DNA from: a bacterium
GTDB taxonomy: Bacteria; Bacillota; Clostridia; Lachnospirales; Lachnospiraceae
Assembly: GCA_023666335.1 (NCBI GenBank)
Contig: JAMPCE010000011.1
Location: 1 to 64,000 of the forward strand
Reading direction: 5' to 3'
Length of the DNA stretch: 64,000 nt
A program made the position numbers and the translations under genes. Shown here piece after piece: positions 1-7,279 of this stretch. The notes under the pieces were generated by a model. It ran no database searches. It was not told the DNA's origin and worked only from the letters and a program-made list of their open reading frames with translations. Within the stretch, counting starts at the first letter, position 1. Each line of letters begins with the position of its first letter.

Positions 1-620
1 AGGACGTTTTCCGGGTGGTGCGCAAGCGCGGCATTTACATGCAGGAGGCGGTGCCAAACGGCGGCGCTATGGTGGCAGTGCTGGGTCTTGACACGGCGGT
101 GATCGAGCAGATCTGCGAGGAGACGGAAGGCTGTGTGACGATCGCGAATTACAACTGTCCCGGGCAGATCGTGATCACCGGCGAGGAGGCAGCGGTGCAG
201 GCAGCGGTGGAGAAGCTGACGGCAGCAGGCGCAAAGAGATGTGTGCCCCTGAACGTGAGCGGACCGTTTCACTCTCCGCTCCTTGCGGGCGCGGGCGAGA
301 AGCTGGCGAAAGAACTGGAGAGCGTGGAGATCCGCGAGATCGCGATTCCATATATCGCCAATGTGACGGCGGATTATGTAAAAAATACGGCGGATGTGAA
401 ACCGCTTCTGGAAAAGCAGGTCTCTTCCTCCGTGCGGTGGCAGCAGACCGTTGAGCGGATGATCGCGGACGGTGTGGATACGTTTGTGGAGATCGGACCG
501 GGCAAGACGCTTTCCGGATTTATGAGAAAGATCAATAAGGAGATGAAAGTCATCAACATCGAGAAAGTGGAAGATCTGCTGAAATTGAATTTACAGTTCA
601 GCCAGACCGAGAATGTCTGA
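1..620 (+). CDS. fabD: Malonyl-CoA:ACP transacylase, 3' part
   Basis: Transfers malonyl from CoA to acyl carrier protein, the entry step of cytosolic type II fatty-acid elongation. The gene enters from outside the window; the frame is open from base 3 and stops at 618-620, leaving about 205 C-terminal residues. Visible family marks are the NYNCPGQIVITG segment and GPFHSPLL, which carries the catalytic His of the Ser-His pair. The GHSLG nucleophile motif must lie upstream of base 1. It is followed on the same strand by fabG after a 156-bp hairpin-rich gap. The identification is firm from the motifs and from the fab neighbours. Confidence 0.93.
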   Translation, partial: DVFRVVRKRGIYMQEAVPNGGAMVAVLGLDTAVIEQICEETEGCVTIANYNCPGQIVITGEEAAVQAAVEKLTAAGAKRCVPLNVSGPFHSPLLAGAGEKLAKELESVEIREIAIPYIANVTADYVKNTADVKPLLEKQVSSSVRWQQTVERMIADGVDTFVEIGPGKTLSGFMRKINKEMKVINIEKVEDLLKLNLQFSQTENV

Positions 621-667
621 CAAATCGTGCTTGCACGAATTTGGCAGACAGATGATGGTCTGAGGGA

Positions 668-739
668 ACGCCCGCACATGAGCAAAAATAGCTGCGTAGC
701 AGCGGTAGGCATCGAAGATGCGATTTTGCGAATGGGCGT
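668..739 (+). repeat. Imperfect palindrome between fabD and fabG
   Basis: ACGCCC (668-673) with GCAAAAAT (682-689) pairs with ATTTTGC (723-729) and GGGCGT (734-739). Two small hairpins sit inside: GCTGC-GTA-GCAGC and GCATC-GAA-GATGC. Another short hairpin follows the fabD stop (about 624-644). It is in the same type of place as the palindromic element between fabG and fabF but only shares a GCGTAGCAG core with it. It is probably an intercistronic mRNA structure; the function is not known. Confidence 0.5.
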
Positions 740-776
740 GTGCTGAACGAAAAAGGAAGGGAAAAGGAGGAAATGT

Positions 777-1517
777 ATGCTGACAGGGAAAGTAGCGCTT
801 GTGACCGGCGCGGGGCGCGGGATCGGCAGAGAGATCGCGCTGACGCTGGCGGAATACGGGGCGGATGTGATCGTAAATTACAACGGCTCGAAAGAGAAAG
901 CCGAGGAAGTGGTGAAACAGATCGAGGCGATGGGCAGGAAAGCCGTTGCCATGCAGTGCAGCGTGGCGGATCACGAAGCCTGCGGACAGATGATCGCGGA
1001 TATGCTCACAGAGTTTGGGCACATTGATATTCTGGTGAACAATGCGGGTATCACGCGGGACAATCTGATGATCAAGATGACGGAGGAAGATTTCGACGCG
1101 GTCATCGACACAAACCTGAAAGGGACATTCAACACGATCAAGCATATGTATCGTCCTTTTCTTAAGCAGAAAGCGGGCAGGATCATCAACCTTTCTTCTG
1201 TGTCCGGCGTGCTCGGCAATGCGGGACAGGCTAATTACGCGGCGTCCAAGGCGGGTGTGATCGGGTTGACGAAATCTATGGCGCGGGAGCTGGCGAGCAG
1301 GAATATTACGGTCAATGCGGTCGCGCCGGGGTTTATCGACACGGATATGACGCAGGCGATGACGGATGCGGCGAAAGAAGCGACTTTGGCGCAGATTCCC
1401 TTAAAGCGCGTGGGAACGACGAAAGATATCGCGGAGACCGTGGCGTTTCTGGCAAGCGATAAGGCGGGATATATTACAGGACAGGTGATTTCCGTCGATG
1501 GCGGGATGGCGATCTAA
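777..1517 (+). CDS. fabG: 3-oxoacyl-ACP reductase
   Basis: NADPH-dependent reduction of 3-oxoacyl-ACP in fatty-acid elongation. 246 aa, the normal length for this short-chain dehydrogenase. Seen: cofactor motif TGAGRGIG near the N-terminus, NNAG at about residue 89, and the catalytic Ser141, Tyr154 and Lys158 (YAASK). The C-terminus ends in ...[12 protein letters not shown], typical of FabG. The ATG at 777 has a good AAGGAGG site 7-8 bases upstream. It lies between fabD and fabF in the fab operon, which makes the role in fatty-acid synthesis much more likely than another SDR activity. Confidence 0.95.
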   Translation: MLTGKVALVTGAGRGIGREIALTLAEYGADVIVNYNGSKEKAEEVVKQIEAMGRKAVAMQCSVADHEACGQMIADMLTEFGHIDILVNNAGITRDNLMIKMTEEDFDAVIDTNLKGTFNTIKHMYRPFLKQKAGRIINLSSVSGVLGNAGQANYAASKAGVIGLTKSMARELASRNITVNAVAPGFIDTDMTQAMTDAAKEATLAQIPLKRVGTTKDIAETVAFLASDKAGYITGQVISVDGGMAI

Positions 1518-1528
1518 CGCATATGGAA

Positions 1529-1665
1529 GGTGCAAGCGCAAATATATTCTTTGTCGCCACGCTTTCGCTCCGTAAAGAGCGTAGCAGATGCTAGACTCGT
1601 GAAGAACCTCGTCAAGCACTGACGCTCTTTAAGGGGCTCCGCCAGAATATATTTACGCTTGTACC
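1529..1665 (+). repeat. Palindromic intercistronic element, copy B
   Basis: About 137 bp between fabG and fabF. The outer 22-bp arms (1529-1550 and 1644-1665) are inverted repeats with two differences. The inner stem GAGCGT...ACGCTC encloses a loop containing CTCGTGAAGAACCTC. Core and loop match copies at 10547-10676 (reverse orientation) and 63090-63221, but the arms are different sequences that still pair within each copy. The core is in the sense direction of the fab genes. Confidence 0.8.
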
Positions 1666-1753
1666 AGTTACAATATCGAAAAAATGTGACAGATATGGTG
1701 ATAACAATATTACCTGATCGACAAGAGGAAAAGGAAGGAGATAGGATAGCGGA

Positions 1754-2989
1754 ATGAATAGACGAGTTGTAGTAACGGGCATGGGGGCAATCACCCCGAT
1801 CGGTCTGAGTGTAGACGAGTTTTGGGCGGGCATCAAGGACGGAAAGATCGGGTTTGCGCCGATCACAAAGTTTGACGCTGCGGATTTTAAGTGCAAGCTG
1901 GCGGCGGAAGTCAAGGATTTTGACGCGAAAAATTACATGGATTTTAAGGCGGCGAAGCGCATGGAGGCGTTCTCGCAGTACGCGGTAGCGGCGACGAAAG
2001 AGGCTTTAGAGGATGCGGGGATCGACATGGAAAAGGAAGATCCTTACCGCGTCGGCGTGGCGGTCGGCTCCGGCACGGGTTCCTTGCAGGCAATGGAGCG
2101 TTCCCACAGCAGACTGCTGGAGAAAGGTCCGTCTCGGATCGAACCGCTCTTTGTGCCGCTCACGATCTCCAATATGGCGGCGGGCAATGTGTCGATCCAG
2201 TTCGGCTTAAAGGGCAAGAGCATCAATGTGGTGACAGCCTGTGCGACCGGGACAAACTCGATCGGCGAGGCGTTCCGCACCATCCAGTACGGCGATGCGG
2301 AAGTGATGGTGGCAGGGGGTACGGAGGGCAGCGTGTGCCCCATCGGCATCGGCGGTTTTTCCGCGCTGACGGCGCTCACTTCATCCGAGGATCCGAAGCG
2401 TTGCTCGATTCCTTTTGACAAGGAGCGCAGCGGTTTTGTCATGGGCGAGGGCGCAGGCATCGTAGTGCTGGAGGAACTGGAACACGCAAAGGCGAGAGGC
2501 GCAAAGATTTATGCTGAGGTAGCGGGCTACGGCTGCTCTTCCGACGCGTATCACATCACTTCTCCGGCGGAAGACGGCGCGGGTGCGGCGAAAGCGATGG
2601 AATATGCGGTAAAGGATGCAGGTCTTGAAATAAACGATATAACGTATATAAATGCACATGGAACCAGCACGCACCACAACGACCTTTTTGAGACGCGGGC
2701 AATCAAGCTGCTGTTTGGCGATCATGCAAAGGAGATCAAGATCAACTCCACCAAGTCTATGGTAGGGCATCTTCTGGGTGCGGCGGGCGCGATCGAGTTC
2801 GTCACCTGTGTGAAAGAGCTGCAGGAGGGCTATATCCATCGGACGGTGGGTTATCAGGTGCCGGATGAAGAGTGCGATCTGGATTACTGTAAGGAAGCCT
2901 GCGAGATGGAGATTGAGTATGCCCTTTCCAATTCGCTGGGCTTTGGCGGGCACAATGCGAGCCTGCTGGTAAAAAGGTATCACGCGTAG
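1754..2989 (+). CDS. fabF: 3-oxoacyl-ACP synthase II (KAS II)
   Basis: Condenses malonyl-ACP with acyl-ACP. 411 aa, the family length. The Cys nucleophile is Cys163 in VVTACATG. The two active-site His residues lie in HGTSTHHND and in KSMVGHLLGAAG. The C-terminal NSLGFGGHNASLL is characteristic. The ATG at 1754 follows AAGGAGATAGG. Unlike many Firmicute clusters there is no acpP or accB next to it; the next gene is fabZ after 43 bp. The preceding gap holds the palindromic element (copy B), which could change fabF output relative to fabG. Confidence 0.96.
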   Translation: MNRRVVVTGMGAITPIGLSVDEFWAGIKDGKIGFAPITKFDAADFKCKLAAEVKDFDAKNYMDFKAAKRMEAFSQYAVAATKEALEDAGIDMEKEDPYRVGVAVGSGTGSLQAMERSHSRLLEKGPSRIEPLFVPLTISNMAAGNVSIQFGLKGKSINVVTACATGTNSIGEAFRTIQYGDAEVMVAGGTEGSVCPIGIGGFSALTALTSSEDPKRCSIPFDKERSGFVMGEGAGIVVLEELEHAKARGAKIYAEVAGYGCSSDAYHITSPAEDGAGAAKAMEYAVKDAGLEINDITYINAHGTSTHHNDLFETRAIKLLFGDHAKEIKINSTKSMVGHLLGAAGAIEFVTCVKELQEGYIHRTVGYQVPDEECDLDYCKEACEMEIEYALSNSLGFGGHNASLLVKRYHA

Positions 2990-3032
2990 TAATAGCGCGG
3001 GTTTGCGAGTGTAGGATAGAGGAGGAAATATT

Positions 3033-3467
3033 ATGTCACTGATGAGCGCGAAAGAAATTATGGAGATCATTCCCCACAGGCAGCCGTTTATGCTGATCGA
3101 CACCATCGAGGAGATGGAGGCGGGAAAGCGTGTGCTTGCCAAAAAGTGCGTATCCTATAACGAACCGTTTTTTGCGGGGCATTTTCCGGGGGAGCCGGTG
3201 ATGCCGGGCGTGTTGATCATAGAAGCGCTGGCGCAGACGGGCGCGGTGGCAATCCTTAGCCAGCCGGAATTTAAAGGAAAGACCGCTTATTTTGCAGCGA
3301 TCAACAACGCAAAGTTCAAAGGAAAGGTCGTGCCGGGCGACGTACTGATGCTGGAGACGGAGATCATCAAGGTAAAAGGACCCATCGGCGTGGGCACAGG
3401 CAAGGCTACGGTGAACGGCAAGCTGGTAGCGCAGGGGGAACTGACCTTTGCGATCGGGGAAGCGTAG
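3033..3467 (+). CDS. fabZ: 3-hydroxyacyl-ACP dehydratase
   Basis: Dehydrates 3-hydroxyacyl-ACP to trans-2-enoyl-ACP. 144 aa hot-dog fold protein of standard size. It shows the N-terminal IPHRQPFMLID motif and the catalytic helix FAGHFPGEPVMPGVLIIEALAQ, with the conserved His and Glu. AGGAGG precedes the ATG. It is embedded in the fab operon between fabF and a flavin-dependent reductase. Confidence 0.96.
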   Translation: MSLMSAKEIMEIIPHRQPFMLIDTIEEMEAGKRVLAKKCVSYNEPFFAGHFPGEPVMPGVLIIEALAQTGAVAILSQPEFKGKTAYFAAINNAKFKGKVVPGDVLMLETEIIKVKGPIGVGTGKATVNGKLVAQGELTFAIGEA

Positions 3468-3530
3468 AGTTTCAGATTAGGGCATAGTGTGAAAAAACAC
3501 ACGGATGTGCTGATCGGAATGGAGATTAAC

Positions 3531-4604
3531 ATGGCAGAAAGCAAACCCCTCGTTATAGGGGATTTAGTCGCACGGGTACCTGTCATTCAGGGCGGCATGG
3601 GCGTGGGCGTAAGCCTCTCCTCTCTGGCAGGCGCGGTGGCGGCGGAGGGCGGTATCGGCGTGCTCTCCACGGCGCAGATCGGCTATCGGGAGCTGGATTT
3701 TGACACGGATCCGATCGGCGCGAATCTGCGGGCGATCGGCACGGAGATCAAAAAAGCCAGAGACCTTGCAAAAGGCGGGATCCTTGGCGTCAATATCATG
3801 GTGGCGACCAGAAGATATGAGGACTATGTCAAAGCGGCGGTGGCGGCAGGCATCGACCTGATCATATCCGGCGCGGGTCTGCCTATGGATCTGCCGAAGA
3901 TCGTGGGCGCGGCAAAGACAAAGCTTCTTCCCATTGTGTCGAGCGTGAAGTCCGCACAGGTCATCATGCGTTATTGGTGGAAAAAATACAGCCGTCTTCC
4001 CGACGCCGTGGTGATCGAAGGACCGCTTGCGGGCGGTCATCTGGGGTTTCACAGGGAGCAGCTCGACGATATCGAGGGGCTTCATTACGACGAGGAAGTG
4101 AAAGCCATCATCGCGCAGGTGAACGAGACGGCGGCGCAGCACGATGCTAAGATCCCCGTGGTCATGGCGGGCGGCGTTTATGAACGCGCCGATCTGGAAC
4201 ATTATCTGGAACTTGGCGCATCGGGCGTGCAGATGGCGACGCGGTTTGTCACCACATATGAGTGCGACGCAGACGACGCTTACAAGCAGGCGTATATCGA
4301 CGCGAAAAAAGAAGATATCGTGATCGTGCAGAGTCCCGTAGGAATGCCGGGGCGCGCGATCTTAAACCCTTTTATGAAGCGGGCGAAAGAGGGCAGGATC
4401 CCGCATGAGAAATGTCATCTGTGCATCAGCACATGCAAGGGCGCGGATACGCCCTACTGCATCACGGACGCATTGACCAATGCAGTCAAAGGAAAGGTGG
4501 ACGACGGGCTGCTGTTCTGCGGCGCGAATGCGTATCGGGCGACGCATTTAGAACATGTAAGCGATATTTTGCGTGAAATGAGCAGTGCGCAGACAGAGGA
4601 ATAA
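3531..4604 (+). CDS. FMN-dependent nitronate monooxygenase / FabK-type enoyl reductase family protein
   Basis: TIM-barrel flavoprotein of the NMO/2-nitropropane dioxygenase family, which includes the enoyl-ACP reductase FabK. The chosen ATG at 3531 (357 aa) has GGAG six bases upstream; an upstream GTG at 3489 would add 14 residues without a ribosome site. Seen: PVIQGGMGVGVS (FMN site), GPLAGGH with its conserved His, and GGVY...GASGVQMATRF phosphate-binding region. A Cys-rich C-terminus (CHLCISTCK..) and a length about 40 aa above classical FabK are unusual. Its place between fabZ and fabH, with no FabI or FabK elsewhere in the window, suggests it supplies the enoyl reduction step, but this is inference. 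Confidence 0.8.
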   Translation: MAESKPLVIGDLVARVPVIQGGMGVGVSLSSLAGAVAAEGGIGVLSTAQIGYRELDFDTDPIGANLRAIGTEIKKARDLAKGGILGVNIMVATRRYEDYVKAAVAAGIDLIISGAGLPMDLPKIVGAAKTKLLPIVSSVKSAQVIMRYWWKKYSRLPDAVVIEGPLAGGHLGFHREQLDDIEGLHYDEEVKAIIAQVNETAAQHDAKIPVVMAGGVYERADLEHYLELGASGVQMATRFVTTYECDADDAYKQAYIDAKKEDIVIVQSPVGMPGRAILNPFMKRAKEGRIPHEKCHLCISTCKGADTPYCITDALTNAVKGKVDDGLLFCGANAYRATHLEHVSDILREMSSAQTEE

Positions 4605-4620
4605 GAGAAAGAGGATCGGT

Positions 4621-5586
4621 ATGAAAACAAGAATCATAGGAACCGGCAGCTGCCTTCCCGAAACAGTGGTGACAAACGACGATCTGGCGAAGATCATGGA
4701 CACTTCCGACGAGTGGATCAGCAGCAGGACGGGAATCAGACAGCGCCATCTGGCAAAGGAAGAGACCACGGCGGGCATGTCCGCAGAGGCGGCAAGGCGC
4801 GCGCTTGACAATGCGGGCGTGACGGCGGAGGAGATCGACTTGATCATTCTGGGGACGGTGTCGGCGGATTATGTGACGCCTGCCTGCGCCTGTGAGGTAC
4901 AGGCGGCGATCGGCGCGAAGCATGCGGTGGCGTTTGACATCAATGCAGCCTGCTCGGGCTTTATGTTTGCTTTGAATATCGCAAATGCCTATATACAGGC
5001 GGGCATCTATCGGACGGCGTTGATTTTGGGCGCGGAGACGCTCTCCAAGATCGTGGACTGGAAGGACCGCGCGACCTGTGTGCTGTTTGGGGACGGCGCG
5101 GGCGCGGCGGTTGTGCGGGGCGACGAGACGTACGGTCTGCTTGCCTTTGACCAGGGCTGCGACGGGACAAAGGGCGATGTGCTTGCCTGTCCCGGCAGGA
5201 CAAACAATAACCCCCTGATCGAGACCGACAGAGGGCTTGCTTATGTCCATATGGACGGGCAGGAAGTCTATAAGTTTGCCGTAACCACCGTGCCCGCTTC
5301 CCTGCAAAAGACGATCGAGGCGGCAGGGCTTGCGCCGGAGGATATCGATTACTATGCGCTGCATCAGGCGAATATCCGCATTATCCAATCCGTGTCGAAA
5401 CGGCTCCGCGTTTCGGAGGATAAATTTCCCATCAGTCTGGATCACTGTGGAAATATCTCGGCAGCCAGCGTTCCGATTCTTTTGGATGAAATGAACCGAA
5501 GCGGCCTCTTAAAACCCGGCACGAAGATCGCCATGAGCGGCTTCGGGGGCGGGCTGACCTGGGCAAGCGCGGTGTTGAGCTGGTGA
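4621..5586 (+). CDS. fabH: 3-oxoacyl-ACP synthase III (KAS III)
   Basis: Initiates fatty-acid synthesis by condensing an acyl-CoA with malonyl-ACP. 321 aa from ATG 4621, which has an AGAGG site; an earlier start at 4585 would add 12 basic residues and overlap the previous gene. The catalytic triad is complete: Cys111 (NAACSGF), His248 (ALHQANIRI) and Asn278 (CGNISAASVP). It is the last gene of the operon here, whereas in many Firmicutes fabH is first. A convergent chemoreceptor gene ends 42 bp downstream with no strong terminator in between. Confidence 0.95.
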   Translation: MKTRIIGTGSCLPETVVTNDDLAKIMDTSDEWISSRTGIRQRHLAKEETTAGMSAEAARRALDNAGVTAEEIDLIILGTVSADYVTPACACEVQAAIGAKHAVAFDINAACSGFMFALNIANAYIQAGIYRTALILGAETLSKIVDWKDRATCVLFGDGAGAAVVRGDETYGLLAFDQGCDGTKGDVLACPGRTNNNPLIETDRGLAYVHMDGQEVYKFAVTTVPASLQKTIEAAGLAPEDIDYYALHQANIRIIQSVSKRLRVSEDKFPISLDHCGNISAASVPILLDEMNRSGLLKPGTKIAMSGFGGGLTWASAVLSW

Positions 5587-5628
5587 TCGGTCCGATTCTT
5601 CGCCGATGATCGACGCCGCGTCAGGCGA

Positions 5629-7083
5629 TCAGCTCGTTTTCAGCTTCTGCGCAAGGGAGGAGATCTCCTCCAAAATTTCCTTACAGCAGTTCATATTCTC
5701 CACGGACTTTTCGGAGGTGCGCAGTCCCTCGGTGGAGGACGCCGCCACTTCCTCGCTGGTAGCGGAGAGGTGGGTGATATTTTCGGAGATCGTGTCGGTG
5801 GAGGCGAGGATGGCTTTAACGCTCACTTCTGTATTTTTCACCTTGGAGGAGAGGGAAGTCATCTCCTGGTAGATATCGTCAAAGCGCGTGCGCATACTTT
5901 CGATCATTTCATTCTGCGTGTGCACGGAAGCGGCGGCGGCTTCGATGCTCTCGTTGGCTGACTGCGCGCCCGTGTTCAGATCATGGATGATATCGGTGAT
6001 GTTGTTGGAGGCTTCCTTTGTCTGCTCGGAGAGCTGCCGGATCTCTTCCGCCACGACGGCAAATCCTTTCCCCGCTTCGCCCGCTCTGGCGGCTTCAATG
6101 GAGGCGTTCAGCGCGAGCAGATTCGTCTTTCCGGCAATGCTTAAGATGGTGCCGATAAATTCCTGTACATTCCCGATCTGGTCAGTCAGTTTCGAGATCA
6201 CCTGTACGGTAGAGTCGCTGGCAGTCGCTACGCTTTCCGCCTGCTGTTTCAGTTTCTCGATCTCGCCGGAGCCTTCGGTGATAGTCTGCATGGTCCGGTC
6301 GGAGGCGTCCATCATGGAACGGATCTCGCCTTCCGCGGTATCGGAAGAAGCGTGGATCTCCACGCACATTTCTGCCTGCGCCTGCACGGATTCCGCGGTG
6401 TGCTCCGTGCTCTCTGCGATGTTTTCCATAGCAAAATTGCTGGTGTCGATACATTCCTTTAATTCTGTGACCATCTTCATGGCTTCCTCGAAATGCGTGG
6501 AGATATCGTCCGCTACCTGGCTCATGGTCTGGTTGGTCAGTTCCTGCTCTCTGGCGGCATCGGTGATGGATGCCATATTTTCTTCATTGAACTGGATCAG
6601 CAGACGCGTCACGGTAATGGAAGCGATGGCTACCAGCAGCAGTGTAAAAACTTCGATGATAGAACGGTTTAAGTAATCGCCCTCGCTCGTATAGCCGATG
6701 ACGATTCGCAGCAGATTGGCAGTGACCGCGACGACGCTGCCCCAGACAGCCAGTCTCACATTTAAAAAGGCGATCGCGGAAATAATCAGCGGGAATACAT
6801 AGGTATAAACACCGGCGGAACTGTTAAAGAGGACGATCACCACATAGGTAAGAGCGCAGGAGCCCATGAGCGCGACAGAACAGATCTTCGTGTCTCTGTA
6901 CTTCAATAGGGCAAAAATACTGACGAGAATACTGGAGACCGTGAACACGATCTGAACCCATACCCGCCAGGTGGCAAGCCCTGAAACCAGAGACAGGATG
7001 AAAGTAATCAGAAAATACCCCAATATGATCATAACAACCGGAAAAATTTTGGAATTAGCTGCTTTGTATTGATTCTTTGTCAT
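5629..7083 (-). CDS. Methyl-accepting chemotaxis protein, membrane type without a large outer sensor
   Basis: 484 aa. The first ~170 residues are several closely spaced hydrophobic helices (about six) without a sizeable extracellular domain, so it probably senses within the membrane or through a partner. No clear HAMP domain follows. The rest is a long helical signalling domain ending in the conserved tip around [20 protein letters not shown], which contacts CheA and CheW. Gln/Glu-rich methylation-type heptads flank the tip. No chemotaxis genes are in the window. A promoter and two copies of one hairpin precede it. Confidence 0.9.
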   Translation of the reverse strand: MTKNQYKAANSKIFPVVMIILGYFLITFILSLVSGLATWRVWVQIVFTVSSILVSIFALLKYRDTKICSVALMGSCALTYVVIVLFNSSAGVYTYVFPLIISAIAFLNVRLAVWGSVVAVTANLLRIVIGYTSEGDYLNRSIIEVFTLLLVAIASITVTRLLIQFNEENMASITDAAREQELTNQTMSQVADDISTHFEEAMKMVTELKECIDTSNFAMENIAESTEHTAESVQAQAEMCVEIHASSDTAEGEIRSMMDASDRTMQTITEGSGEIEKLKQQAESVATASDSTVQVISKLTDQIGNVQEFIGTILSIAGKTNLLALNASIEAARAGEAGKGFAVVAEEIRQLSEQTKEASNNITDIIHDLNTGAQSANESIEAAAASVHTQNEMIESMRTRFDDIYQEMTSLSSKVKNTEVSVKAILASTDTISENITHLSATSEEVAASSTEGLRTSEKSVENMNCCKEILEEISSLAQKLKTS

Positions 7084-7121
7084 GGCGGACCCCCTATGAG
7101 ATGTTGGCGAACAGGAACAAA

Positions 7122-7202
7122 CGCAGACTGCTGAGTCTGCGCCTGTAGGATAAACATAGAGGTCGTGATCACATGGCGAAGACGTAGACTGCTGAATCTG
7201 CG
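7122..7202 (-). repeat. Two copies of one hairpin in the chemoreceptor leader
   Basis: 7122-7141 is a perfect 7-bp stem (CGCAGAC/GTCTGCG) with loop TGCTGA on the plus strand. 7183-7202 repeats it with a C/T change in each arm (CGTAGAC/ATCTGCG). Both lie between the predicted promoter and the start codon. A hairpin with the same TGCTGA loop but another stem occurs twice at 46.5-46.7 kb, also in the leader of a minus-strand gene. Confidence 0.7.
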
Positions 7203-7205
7203 TTT

Positions 7206-7234
7206 ATTATAATACATTTTGGATAAGTATACAA
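7206..7234 (-). promoter_or_regulatory. Sigma-A promoter for the chemoreceptor
   Basis: On the minus strand: -35 TTGTAT (7229-7234), 17-bp spacer, -10 TATAAT (7206-7211). It gives a leader of about 115 nt that contains the two hairpins. Confidence 0.65.
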
Positions 7235-7279
7235 TGTTTTTGCGACCGCTTAAATAAAGTTTGTGAATTATCACCAAAA

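Noticed and set aside
621-776. acpP gene between fabD and fabG
   Set aside because: No open frame with the DSL phosphopantetheine motif exists there or elsewhere in the fab region of the window.
3489-3530. Upstream GTG start for the NMO-family protein
   Set aside because: No ribosome site; ATG 3531 has GGAG at the right distance.
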